Of a DNA stretch of 64,000 bases, positions 7,643 to 16,968 are shown in pieces. The notes below the pieces were generated by a model, which was given only the letters and a program-made list of their open reading frames with translations, searched no databases and was not told the origin of the DNA. A program made the position numbers and the translations under genes. The stretch spans positions 80,823 to 144,822 of the forward strand of contig JAKOVR010000219.1 of assembly GCA_029782025.1 (NCBI GenBank). The letters are read 5' to 3'. The number at the start of each line of letters is the position of its first letter. The first letter of the stretch is position 1. The stretch comes from Actinomycetes bacterium. GTDB lineage: Bacteria; Actinomycetota; Acidimicrobiia; Acidimicrobiales; Acidimicrobilacustridaceae.

Positions 7643-8293
7643 ATGCCCCCGATCACCCTCATCGCCGCCGTGCTGCCCCGCGTCACCCGCCTGCCGGACC
7701 CGCAGGCCGACCCGCAGCGGGCCCGGGAACTGATCAGGGAGATCCTGAGCCGCCCCGAGTTCCAGCGGCCGCCCCCGAGCGTGTTCGAGCGCATCCAGCG
7801 GTGGTTGAGCGAGAACCTGGCCCGACTCCTCGGCAACCTGTTCCAGAACGGCGCCGGCTCGGCCGCCACCTGGTTGGTGGTGGCGCTGATCGTGTTCGGG
7901 CTGGTGGTGCTCGTCCGCCGGCTCCTCCGCACCGTGCAGCCCGATCCGGGCGTCGTCGTCGACATCACCACCACGGCCCGCCGGCCGGCCTCGGACTGGC
8001 GGGCCGAAGCCGAGGCGTGGGAGGCCGACGGCAACTGGAAGGAAGCCCTGCGCTGCCGGTTCCGGGCTCTGGTGGCCGAGCTCGTGGAGCGGGGTCGCCT
8101 GGGCGACGTCCCCGGCCGCACGGCCGGCGAGTACCGGGTCGAGCTGCGCACCTCCACCCCCGAGGCCGGCGACGCCTTCAGCGAGGCCGCCGACCTCTTC
8201 GAGCGGGCGTGGTACGGGGACGAGCCCACGGGCGCGGCGGAGAACCAGCGCTTTCGGGCCGCGGCCGAGCGGGTGCACGAGGTGACGGTGTGA
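7643..8293 (+). CDS. DUF4129 domain membrane protein
   Basis: A protein of 216 residues. Its N-terminus is extracytoplasmic or weakly hydrophobic (MPPITLIAAVLPRVTRL), followed by an amphipathic stretch with VFERIQRWLSENLARLLGNLF, one strong TM helix (TWLVVALIVFGLVVLVRRLL) and a cytoplasmic DUF4129 domain: WRAEAEAWEADGNWKEALRCRFRALVAELVERGRL...PGRTAGEY, then FERAWYGDEPT. DUF4129 occurs with MoxR and DUF58 proteins, and sometimes as the C-terminus of transglutaminase-like proteins; its role is unknown. ATG 7643 follows the previous stop closely, and the longer open frame is an overlap artefact. The 3' end overlaps the next gene by 4 bases (GTGA). Confidence 0.82.
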   Translation: MPPITLIAAVLPRVTRLPDPQADPQRARELIREILSRPEFQRPPPSVFERIQRWLSENLARLLGNLFQNGAGSAATWLVVALIVFGLVVLVRRLLRTVQPDPGVVVDITTTARRPASDWRAEAEAWEADGNWKEALRCRFRALVAELVERGRLGDVPGRTAGEYRVELRTSTPEAGDAFSEAADLFERAWYGDEPTGAAENQRFRAAAERVHEVTV

Positions 8294-9421
8294 CGGCCGC
8301 GTCCGGCGCGATGGCGCCGGCGGGAGGGGCGCGCTCCGGGCGCCGGGTCCTGCTGTGGCTCCTGATCCCGGCCGCCCTCATCGTCGGTGTGCTCGCCCTC
8401 GGTGCACCCAACGCCGAAGGGCGCCGCTACGACCCGAGCTCCAACGGGGAGACCGGCACCAAGGCCCTCGTGCTGCTCCTCCAAGGCCTCGGGGCCCAGG
8501 TCGACGTGGTGGACGCCCTGCCCGGCGACGACGTCGACGTGCTCCTGGCCCTGCCCGGGCAGATCCCCGACGACCAGGTGCCGGCCCTGCGCCAATGGGT
8601 GCGGCGCGGGCACACGCTGGTCGTGACCGACACGTACACCGACATCTCGGCCGGACCCGGACGCCGGGCGGCCGTGTTCGGGTTGAGCGAGAACCTGCTC
8701 GATCGCAAGGAGTGCACGATCTCGGCCCTGCCCGGGGCCGAGCAGATCAGGGTCGACGACGGCTCGTTGCTGGCCGACGTGCCCGACGGCGCCGAGCAGT
8801 GCTTCACCTTCCAGGGCGACGCCATGGTCGTGAACCAGGCCGTGGGCGACGGGCAGGTCGTGACCCTCGGGACCGGCTCGCTGTTCCTCAACCGCAACAT
8901 CGGCGAGGCGGACAACGCCGTCGTCGCCGCCGACCTGCTGGCACCCCGGCCGGGCACCCGACTCGCCGTGCTGTGGGACACCACCGCCGGCCGGTTCGAG
9001 CGTCGCAGTCTGCTGTCCCTCCTCGGCCCGGGCATCCGCCTGGCCGGCCTGCAGCTCGGGTTGGCCTTCCTGGTCTACGTGTTCGTGCGGGGCCGCCGGC
9101 TCGGCCGCCCCATCGCCGAGCCCCAGCCGGTGCTCATCGCCGGTTCCGAGCTCGTCAACGCGGTGGGGAACCTGATGCAGCAGACCCGCGAGCCGGCCCG
9201 CGCCGCCGCCATCCTGCGGGCCGAGCTGCGCCGCGCCCTGGCCGACCGGCTGGGCCTGCCCCCCGGGGCCCCGCCCGAGCTGATCGCCGACACCGCCGCG
9301 TCCCGGGCCGGGGCCGACCCGGAACGGGTGCGGGCCGCGCTCACCGACTACCCCGTCGGCTCCGAGCAGGAGCTGTTGGCGGTTGCCGTTCTCGTCGATG
9401 CCGTCCGTGAGGAGGTCCTCC

Positions 9422-9438
<17 letters not shown>
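8290..9438 (+). CDS. DUF4350 domain protein
   Basis: A protein of 382 residues translationally coupled to DUF4129 (GTGA overlap). One N-terminal TM (LLWLLIPAALIVGVLALG) leads to an extracytoplasmic DUF4350 region: RRYDPSSNGETGTKALVLLLQGLGAQVDVV...LLALP...QVPALRQWVRRGHTLVVTDTY. This resembles a glutamine-amidotransferase-like Rossmann fold of the kind found in GldG-type proteins. A second TM (LAGLQLGLAFLVYVFVRG) follows, then a cytoplasmic helical tail with RRALADRLGLPPGAPPELI. The fold likely senses or scaffolds rather than catalyses, since no obvious catalytic Cys is placed in it. Its 3' end overlaps the MoxR start by 17 bases. Confidence 0.82.
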
Positions 9439-10503
<1,065 letters not shown>

Positions 10504-10504
<1 letters not shown>

Positions 10505-11862
10505 TGTCCCCCGACGCCGGCCCCGCCCTCGAGCCGCTCCCCGCGGGGCTGGCCGGGCGCGTCCCCTACCCGACCCGGCGGCTGGCCGCCGTCGTCGGCG
10601 GGGCCGCCGTGGTGGTGGCGGCGGCGGGGTCGTTGCTCGGCGCGCTGGCCGTCGACGGCGTGCTGCTCGTGCTGGCGCTGGTCGACTGGGCCCTGGCCCC
10701 GGCGCCCGCATCGGTGGGCCTGCGGCGCGACATGAATCAGGTGATCGCCCTGCACGTGAAGGGCGAGATCGTCTGGACGGTGACCAACCGTTCGGGCCGG
10801 CGCCAGGTGGTGTCGTTCGCCGACCAGCTGGCGCCGTCGCTCCGGGCCGGGGTGCGCCGGGCCAAGGTGCGGGTGCCGGCGCACGGGCAGGCCGAGGTCC
10901 GCACCGCCTACCGACCGGCCCGTCGCGGTCGCTTCACCGTCGAGGAGCTGCAGGTCCGCGTCGAGGGCCCGCTGGGGCTGGCGGCCCGGCAGCGCACGGT
11001 GCGGCTGCGCCACGTGCTGCGGGTGTACCCGCCGTTCCGGTCGAGGGCCGATGCCGAGCTGCGGATCGAGCGGGCCCGGGTGCTCGAGGTGGGGCTGCGC
11101 ACGGCGCAGGGCCGGGGGAGCGGCACCGAGTTCGACCAGCTGCGCGAGTACACCGTCGACGACGAGTTCAAGAAGATCGACTGGGCCGCCACCGCCCGGG
11201 CCGGCAAAGCCATCGTGCGCACCTACCGGGCCGAGCGCAACCAGACCGTGATCACCCTGCTCGACAACGGGCGGGTGATGGCCGGCCGTGTCGCCGACGT
11301 CCCCCGGGTGGAGCACGCCATGGACGCGGTGATGATGCTCACGCACGTGTCGACCCGCCTCGGCGACCGCGCCGGCCTGGTGGCCTTCGACGCCCAGGTG
11401 CAGCGGGTGGTGCCGCCCGGGCACGGGCGCGATCAGCTGGGCCGGGTCACCGAGGCCATGTTCGAGCTCGAGCCGGCGCTGGCCGAGAGCGACTACCGCT
11501 CCGCCTTCGCCGAGACCCTCGCCCGCTTCCGGCGCCGCGCCATGCTCGTGGTCCTCACCGACCTCGTCGAGCAGGCGGTGGAGGAGAGCCTCCTGCCCGC
11601 CCTCCCGTTGATCGCCCGCAATCACCTGGTGGTGGTCGGCGCGGTGCAGGACCCCGACGTCGTCCGCTGGGCCCGCAGCGCCCCCGAGGACGCCTCCGGC
11701 GCGTTCCGCAAGGCCGCCGCCGTGCAGGCGCTGGAGCAGCGGCGCCGGGCGGTGGCCCGGCTGCGGGGGCTGGGCGCGACGGTGGTCGACGCCCCGCCCG
11801 GCGACCTCGCCCCGAGGCTGGCCGACGCCTACCTCAAGGTGAAGGCCACCGGCCGCCTCTGA
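10504..11862 (+). CDS. DUF58 domain protein (VWA-like partner of MoxR)
   Basis: A protein of 452 residues coupled to moxR by TGATG. Two N-terminal hydrophobic segments (AAVVGGAAVVVAAAGSLLGAL and VDGVLLVLALVDWALAP) anchor it. A beta-rich region with VYPPF comes next, and then the DUF58 signature GSGTEFDQLREYTVDDEFKKIDWAATARAGKAIVRTY. The following VWA-like part has TLLDNGRVMAG and ends LADAYLKVKATGRL. DUF58 proteins are thought to be substrates or co-chaperones of MoxR ATPases. The DxSxS metal site of true VWA domains appears degenerate here (LLDNGR). The family assignment is firm, the function inferred. Confidence 0.92.
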
Positions 11863-12064
11863 GCCGACACCGGATCGACGCCGCACCGTCACATGGGGCC
11901 GGTTCGGCAACGCGCCCGTCGCATCCGACGGCGAAGTGCAACACGCCGGCCGTAACCGCTCGGCCGTCCGTCCCGGTCCTATGGGTACCACGGGGACGGC
12001 AGCCCGCCGCCCCCGACCCTGGGCCCGGCAACGTCGCCGGTGACCCCGACCCAAGGAGGTGGAC

Positions 12065-12391
12065 ATGTACCACTTCGCCATCCTCGTGCTCCTCGCCCTC
12101 GCCACCGTGAAGGTCACCGACTTCCTCGTCGACCTGCTCGGTGACCGGGACGGGATGCGCTCCCTCCTCACCTTCGTCCTCGCCGTCGGCGCCGTCTGGA
12201 TGATGGACTACTCCCTCTTCGACGGCTGGGGTGTGGCGCTGCGCGACCGCACCATCGGCGTGTGGATGACCGGGTTCATGGTGGCCGGCGGCACCAGCGC
12301 CGTCCGGGCCATGTTCGGGTTCCTGACCCACGACCGGGCCACGGTCGACGAGACCCTCGGCGAGCACCGGCGGCTCCACAAGGTGGCGTAG
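12065..12391 (+). CDS. small two- or three-helix membrane protein, unknown function
   Basis: A protein of 108 residues with a hydrophobic N-terminus (YHFAILVLLALATVKVTDFLVDLL), a second segment (LLTFVLAVGAVWMMDYSLF) and a third weaker one (TIGVWMTGFMVAGGTSAVRAMFGFL), ending in a charged tail DETLGEHRRLHKVA. The ATG at 12065 follows AAGGAGGT (12053-12060) at ideal spacing, one of the best ribosome sites in the window, implying strong expression; an in-frame GTG at 12059 overlaps that site and is rejected. The 202 bases before it hold no other gene that I can see. A perfect hairpin follows its stop. Nothing identifies the function. Confidence 0.78.
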   Translation: MYHFAILVLLALATVKVTDFLVDLLGDRDGMRSLLTFVLAVGAVWMMDYSLFDGWGVALRDRTIGVWMTGFMVAGGTSAVRAMFGFLTHDRATVDETLGEHRRLHKVA

Positions 12392-12416
12392 CCCTGGCCG
12401 ACCCCCGCCCCGTCCT

Positions 12417-12460
12417 CGTGGGTGCGAATTGTTCGCGAACGCGAACAATTCGCACCCACG
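12417..12460. repeat. GGGTGCG-family palindromic hairpin, type B copy 1
   Basis: A perfect 21-bp stem with a 2-base loop. The left arm 12417-12437 begins CGTGGGTGCGAATTGTTCG, and the right arm is its exact complement at 12440-12460. It sits between the convergent 12065 gene and the SpoIIM-like gene. The same element begins at 63966 at the window end, with loop TT instead of AA. Confidence 0.92.
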
Positions 12461-12498
12461 GGCGCGTGTGGCGGGAATTGGTGCCGGTCGAGCGCGGC

Positions 12499-13548
12499 TC
12501 AGGTGGCGGTGATGACGGCGCTCTGGTCGAGCACCTCGACGGGGAGGTCGGCCCACCCCTTCTCGAGCTCGCCCAGCGTGCCGGTGATGCCGAGGGCGGT
12601 GGCGGCCTTGCCCTGCACCCAGAGGTACAGCACGAAGGTCACCCAGCCGAGGACGCCGATCCCCACCCGCACGCCGACGGGGAGGCCACTGCCGGTGATG
12701 AACCCCTCGATGAGGCCGGCGAAGGTGAGCATGAGCATCAGCCCGAGGAAGATCACGAACAGGCGCCGGCCCTCCTCCCGCAGCGCGTCGGTGCGCTTGC
12801 GGTCGCCGGGCACCACCATCGACCAGCCGAGCGCGAGCCCCCCGCCGCCGGCGATCACGATGGCCGAGAGCTCGAGCATGCCGTGGGGGAGGATGTAGCC
12901 GAGGAAGCGCCACCCGCTGTCGTCGGTGGCCATCCAGGCGCCGATCTCGCCCACCGGCGCGCCGTTCATCATGAGGAGCAGGGCCGGGCCGACGATCGGG
13001 AGGACGATGCCGGCGGCGAACACCATGAACGCCACCCGGATGTTGTTGGTGGTGACCTCGGTGAAGAACAAGGGGTGCGGGTCGTTGGAGTAGTACTGGG
13101 CGAACAGGTCCTTGGTGTAGTGCAGCCGCTCGCTCTGTGACGCCGAGGCGTCGAGCGCTGCCGGGTCGTGCATGAGCCAGAGGTACAGCAGCAGGGCCGG
13201 CGCGAAGAACAGCACGGCCGACACGGCGATCGCTCGGCGCTGCTGGTAGACGGCCGCCGGGAACTGGTGGGCGAAGAAGTGGCGCACCGTGCGCCAGGTG
13301 CGGGCTCGCCGGCCGTAGATCACGCCGTTGGCCCCGGCCACGAGCGAGGTGAGGCGAGCCGTGAGGGCGGGCTCGCGGTAGTGCGTGCGGGCGTAGGACA
13401 GGTGGGTGGACACCCGCTGGTACAGCGAGATGAGCTCCTCGAGCTCGGGCGCCGAGAGGTCGGCTACGCGCAGCCGGCTCCGGCGCGTGAGCTCGCCGAG
13501 GCGGTCCCACGTGCCCTGGTTGCGGGCGATGAAGCGATCGATGTCCAC
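12499..13548 (-). CDS. SpoIIM-like (DUF95) polytopic membrane protein
   Basis: A protein of 349 residues starting at GTG 13548 (MDIDRFIARNQGTWDRLGELTRRSR). The N-terminal 110 residues are a soluble helical region with the family pattern LEELISLYQRVSTHLSYARTHY...LTSLVAGANGVIYGRR. A membrane domain of six or so helices follows, including TEVTTNNIRVAFMVFAAGIVLPIVGPALLLMMNGAPVG and LGYILPHGMLELSAIVIAGGGGLALG. The NN..VA..F..G and PHG..E motifs define the SpoIIM/DUF95 family. Outside sporulating Firmicutes these proteins occur next to RDD and MoxR/DUF58 genes, as here; the role is unknown but membrane-bound. It diverges from the RDD gene with only 22 bases between start codons. Confidence 0.88.
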   Translation of the reverse strand: MDIDRFIARNQGTWDRLGELTRRSRLRVADLSAPELEELISLYQRVSTHLSYARTHYREPALTARLTSLVAGANGVIYGRRARTWRTVRHFFAHQFPAAVYQQRRAIAVSAVLFFAPALLLYLWLMHDPAALDASASQSERLHYTKDLFAQYYSNDPHPLFFTEVTTNNIRVAFMVFAAGIVLPIVGPALLLMMNGAPVGEIGAWMATDDSGWRFLGYILPHGMLELSAIVIAGGGGLALGWSMVVPGDRKRTDALREEGRRLFVIFLGLMLMLTFAGLIEGFITGSGLPVGVRVGIGVLGWVTFVLYLWVQGKAATALGITGTLGELEKGWADLPVEVLDQSAVITAT

Positions 13549-13570
13549 GGTGCCCGTTACCGTAGCGGTC

Positions 13571-14578
13571 GTGCCCGAGCAGCCGACCGGCATCGTCACC
13601 CCCGAGGCGGTGGTCCTCGAGTTCGAGACCGCCGGCACCGCGTCCCGCATCCTCGGCGGCGCGCTCGACGTGCTTATCCAAGGTGTGGCCATCTTCGTCC
13701 TCGCCTTCGCCACCAGCTTCGCCGCCTCGGGTCTCCAGGGCGCCGGCTCCTGGGTGGCCGCGGTGGTGCTCGTGCTGGCGATGTTCCTCGTGCTCATCGG
13801 CTACCCGGTGGCGATGGAGACGCTGTGGAACGGGCGCACCCTCGGCAAGGCGGCGGCGGGCACCCGGGTCGTCACCGTCGAAGGGGGCCCGGTGCGGTTC
13901 CGCCACGCCGCCATCCGCGCCGCGGTGGGGCTGCTCGAGCTGTGGTCGCTGGCCGGCATGGTTGCGACCCTGGCCACGATCCTCACCCGCCGCAGCCAGC
14001 GCCTCGGCGACATGGTCGCCGGCACCGTGGTCGTGCGAGAGCGCACCGGCGCCACCACCCTCGCCGCGCTGCGCTTCGTGCCGCCGCCGGGCTACGAGGC
14101 CTACGCCGCCACCCTCGACGTCAACCGGCTGAGCGAAGCCCAGTACGGCCTCGTCCGGTCGTTCCTCACCCGCGTGTTCGAGGTGACCCCGATGGCCCGG
14201 GCCCGCCTGGCGCTGGAGCTGGCCAACCCGATTGCCGTCGCCATGCACCACACCCCGCCGCCCATGGTCGGCCCCGAGCTGTTCCTGGTGTGCGTCGCCG
14301 CGGCCTACCAGCGCCGCCACGGCGGTCCCGAGCCGCTGCCGGCGCCATCGTACGGTCCGCCGGGGTACGGGCCGCCGGGGTACGGGCCGCCGGGCTACGG
14401 TCCGCCGTCGTACGGTCCGCCGGGGTACGGGCCCCCTGGCTACGGGCCCCCTGGCTACGGGCCACCCGGGTACGGGGCGCCGGGCTACGGGCCGCCGACG
14501 GGACCGGCGTACGGTGCGCCGCTGGGGTGGGGGCCGGGGAACGACCGCCCGCCCGACCGCGACGCACCGGTACCGTGA
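13571..14578 (+). CDS. RDD family membrane protein with Tyr-Gly-Pro-Pro-Gly repeat tail
   Basis: A protein of 335 residues. The RDD domain occupies residues about 20-165: ASRILGGALDVLIQGVAIFVLAFA (with R..D), a second helix, then PVAMETLWNGRTLGKAAAGTRVVTVEGGPVRFRHAAIRA and QRLGDMVAGTVVVRER, matching the RDD consensus. A soluble helical region follows, and the last 70 residues are a tandem array of ten YGPPG-type units, probably extended and cytoplasmic. RDD proteins are small membrane modules, some linked to ion transport. Start GTG at 13571, only 22 bases from the divergent SpoIIM-like start. It overlaps the cysteine desulfurase by 4 bases. Confidence 0.87.
   Translation: MPEQPTGIVTPEAVVLEFETAGTASRILGGALDVLIQGVAIFVLAFATSFAASGLQGAGSWVAAVVLVLAMFLVLIGYPVAMETLWNGRTLGKAAAGTRVVTVEGGPVRFRHAAIRAAVGLLELWSLAGMVATLATILTRRSQRLGDMVAGTVVVRERTGATTLAALRFVPPPGYEAYAATLDVNRLSEAQYGLVRSFLTRVFEVTPMARARLALELANPIAVAMHHTPPPMVGPELFLVCVAAAYQRRHGGPEPLPAPSYGPPGYGPPGYGPPGYGPPSYGPPGYGPPGYGPPGYGPPGYGAPGYGPPTGPAYGAPLGWGPGNDRPPDRDAPVP
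14351..14500 (+). repeat. in-frame tandem array of ten 15-bp units (YGPPG) inside the RDD gene
   Basis: Ten consecutive 15-base units of the form TACGGNCCNCCNGGN encode YGPPG with minor changes (one YGPPS, one YGAPG, a final YGPPT). Units keep the frame and differ mostly at third bases, so the array is probably kept for the protein property yet could vary in copy number by slippage. Confidence 0.93.
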
Positions 14579-15738
14579 CCGGCGTGCCGGCCTACCTCGA
14601 CCACGCCGCCTCCACCCCGATGCGCCCGGTCGCCCTGGCCGCGATGACCGACGCGGCCGCCCACCTCCCGGCCAACCCGAGCGGCGCCCACCGCCTGGCC
14701 CGCGAGGCCCGGCGGGCCATCGACGACGCCCGCCAGGTGGTGGCCGACGCCCTCGGTGCCGACCTCGGCGAGGTCGTGTTCACCAGCGGCGGCACCGAGG
14801 CCGACAACCTCGCCGTCCTCGGGGTCCACGACCGGCGGGGCGGCGTGCTCGTCACCTCGGCCGTCGAGCACCACGCCGTGCTCGATCCGGTCCTCGGGCG
14901 CGGTGGCCGGGTCGTGCGGGTGCAGGCCGGCGGCACGGTCGACCTCGACCACCTCGCCGCGACCGTCGACCCCGACGTCACCCTGGTCTCGGTGATGCTG
15001 GCCAACAACGAGGTCGGCACGGTGCAGGACCTCGACGCCGTCGCCGGCGTCGTCCGGGCGCGGGCGCCGGGCGCGGCCCTGCACACCGACGCCGTGCAGG
15101 CAGCTCCGTGGCTCGACGTGGCCTCCCGGGCCGCCGGGGCCGACCTCATCGCCATCAGCGCCCACAAGTTCGGCGGCCCGAAGGGCGTCGGCGCCCTGGT
15201 GGTGCGGGGCGCCGGGTCCGACCTCGCCGCCCGCTCCAGCGGCGGCGGGCAGGAGCGGGAGCGCCGTCACGGCACCCAGAACGTGGCCGGGATCGTGGCC
15301 CTGGCCGCCGCCCTCGAGGAGGCGGCCCGTGAGCGCGCGACCGCCGCCGAGCGGGTGGGCCGCCTCACCGACCGGCTGCGGGCCGGGCTGCTGGCCGCCG
15401 TCCCCGACGCGCTCGACACGGCCGCGGCCGCCCCCGAACGCCTGCCCGGCATCTGCCACCTGGTCGTGCCCGGTGTCGAGACGGAGGCGCTGCTCGTCCT
15501 GCTCGAACAGGCCGAGGTGTACGCCTCGGCCGCGGCGTCCTGTGCCAGCGGCGCCACCGAGCCGTCCCACGTGCTCGCGGCGATGGGCCTCGGCCGGGCC
15601 GAGCGGGCCGGCGCGCTGCGCCTGTCGCTCGGCTGGTCCTCCACCGACGCCGAGGTCGACCACGCCCTCGAGGTGATCCCGGCGGCGGTGGCGCAGCTCC
15701 GGCGTCGCGCCGGCCGGACGCTGGGCGGTGCGGCGTGA
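14575..15738 (+). CDS. cysteine desulfurase (NifS/IscS class, PLP dependent)
   Basis: A protein of 387 residues. It opens with YLDHAASTPMRPVALAAM, the class V aminotransferase N-terminus. FTSGGTEADNLAV binds the PLP phosphate, EHHAV stacks on the ring, and ISAHKFGGPKGVGAL carries the Schiff-base lysine (Lys198). The persulfide cysteine is Cys323 in AASCASGA. The enzyme removes sulfur from cysteine to form a protein persulfide. The next gene, mnmA (4-base overlap), needs that sulfur for tRNA thiolation, so this copy probably feeds 2-thiouridine synthesis as well as Fe-S assembly. Start GTG 14575 overlaps the RDD stop (GTGA); GTG 14584 is an alternative. Confidence 0.92.
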   Translation: MTGVPAYLDHAASTPMRPVALAAMTDAAAHLPANPSGAHRLAREARRAIDDARQVVADALGADLGEVVFTSGGTEADNLAVLGVHDRRGGVLVTSAVEHHAVLDPVLGRGGRVVRVQAGGTVDLDHLAATVDPDVTLVSVMLANNEVGTVQDLDAVAGVVRARAPGAALHTDAVQAAPWLDVASRAAGADLIAISAHKFGGPKGVGALVVRGAGSDLAARSSGGGQERERRHGTQNVAGIVALAAALEEAARERATAAERVGRLTDRLRAGLLAAVPDALDTAAAAPERLPGICHLVVPGVETEALLVLLEQAEVYASAAASCASGATEPSHVLAAMGLGRAERAGALRLSLGWSSTDAEVDHALEVIPAAVAQLRRRAGRTLGGAA

Positions 15739-16793
15739 GCGGGCGCGTCCTCGTCGCCATGTCGGGGGGCGTCGACTCGTCGGTGGCCGCCGCGCTGCTG
15801 CGCGACGCCGGCCACGAGGTGGTGGGGGTCACGATGAAGCTCTGGGGCGGCGAGTCCGACTCGGGGTGCTGCTCGGTGAGCGACGTCGACGATGCCCGCC
15901 GCGTCGCCCAGCAGCTCGGCATCGACCACCACGTCTTCAACTTCGGCGACGACTTCACCGCCCACGTGGTCGAGCCCTACGTCGCCGCCCATGCCGCCGG
16001 GCTGACGCCCAACCCGTGCATCGAGTGCAACCGCCACATCAAGTTCGATCGGCTCTTCGAGCGGGCCGCCGCCCTCGGGTTCGACGCGCTGGCCACGGGG
16101 CACCACGCCCGCGTCGTGGTCGACCCCGCCGAGTCGGGCGTGCGCCGGATCGCCCGGGCCGTCGACCCGGCCAAGGACCAGTCCTACGTGCTGGCCATGC
16201 TGGGCCAGGACGTCCTCGACCGCCTGCTCCTCCCGATCGGCGAGCGCACCAAGGCCGAGGTCCGGGCCTTTGCCGCCGGGCTCGGCCTGCGCACGGCGGG
16301 TAAGGCCGACAGCCAGGACGTGTGCTTCATCACCAGCGGGCGGGGCCGGGAAGGGTTCCTGGGGTCGCGGATCCCGCTCCGTCCGGGCCGGCTGGTCGAC
16401 GAGCATGGCGCCGAGGTGGGCTCGGTGCCGGCCGTCCAGCTCGTGACGGTGGGCCAGCGCAAGGGGCTCGGCCTGGCCGGCAACGGCGAACCGAGGTACG
16501 CGCTGGCCGTCGACGTGGAGGCGGGCACCGTGGTCGTGGGCGCCGAGGACGATCTGCTGGTGCCGGAGGTGGCGCTGCACACGGTCACGTGGTCGTCGGT
16601 CCCGGTCACTGGCCCCGTCCTGGCCCAGGGCAGCGCCCACGGCACCCCGGTCGCCGCCATCGCGATGCCGGTGGCCGCGGGCGAGGCGGGCGTCGTCGTC
16701 CGCTTCGACACCCCGCAGCGCCGCATCGCCCCGGGCCAGACCGTCGCCCTCTACCGGGGCGACCTCGTCGTCGGCGCCGGCATCGTCGCCTGA
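15735..16793 (+). CDS. mnmA: tRNA-specific 2-thiouridylase
   Basis: A 352-residue enzyme that puts sulfur on U34 of tRNA Lys, Glu and Gln. The PP-loop SGGVDSSVAA adenylates the tRNA. NPCIECNRHIKF holds the first catalytic cysteine (Cys95) and SQDVCFI the second (Cys197), both needed for the disulfide/persulfide cycle. The C-terminal beta-barrel contains VGQRKGLGLAG and RFDTPQRRIAPGQ. It is coupled to the cysteine desulfurase through a GTGA overlap, a logical sulfur-relay pair. The length is normal. Confidence 0.95.
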   Translation: MSGRVLVAMSGGVDSSVAAALLRDAGHEVVGVTMKLWGGESDSGCCSVSDVDDARRVAQQLGIDHHVFNFGDDFTAHVVEPYVAAHAAGLTPNPCIECNRHIKFDRLFERAAALGFDALATGHHARVVVDPAESGVRRIARAVDPAKDQSYVLAMLGQDVLDRLLLPIGERTKAEVRAFAAGLGLRTAGKADSQDVCFITSGRGREGFLGSRIPLRPGRLVDEHGAEVGSVPAVQLVTVGQRKGLGLAGNGEPRYALAVDVEAGTVVVGAEDDLLVPEVALHTVTWSSVPVTGPVLAQGSAHGTPVAAIAMPVAAGEAGVVVRFDTPQRRIAPGQTVALYRGDLVVGAGIVA

Positions 16794-16810
16794 TCGGCCC
16801 ACCCGTTCCG

Positions 16811-16919
16811 ATCGCCGGTGCAGGTTCTCGTGCCGGCGAAGTCGCCGGCACCGTTTCACGGTCTGGCGCCGCACAACTGCACCGGCGATGTCGCCGGGCC
16901 GTGCTCCTGCACCGGCGAT
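16811..16919. repeat. cluster of short direct and inverted repeats between mnmA and the 16969 gene
   Basis: CTGCACCGGCGAT occurs at 16877-16889 and 16907-16919 in the same direction, and its complement ATCGCCGGTGCAG at 16811-16823. Between them, GTGCCGGCGA pairs with TCGCCGGCAC (16830-16839 with 16842-16851). The 175-base gap is convergent, so the structures could act at transcript 3' ends. No gene is seen here. Confidence 0.7.
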
Positions 16920-16968
16920 CCCGGTGCCCCGGTGCCCCGGTCGGCCGAGGCGCCGGTGGCGACGGGGA

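Noticed and set aside
12417..12460. GTTCGCGAAC within the type B hairpin as a LexA (SOS) box
   Set aside because: The actinobacterial LexA box is GAAC-N4-GTTC. Here the half-sites are inverted relative to that, and the whole hairpin is a repeat located between convergent gene ends.
14351..14500. The tandem array considered as a CRISPR
   Set aside because: Units are 15 bp, contiguous without spacers, and in frame within a coding region. No cas genes or other arrays were seen.
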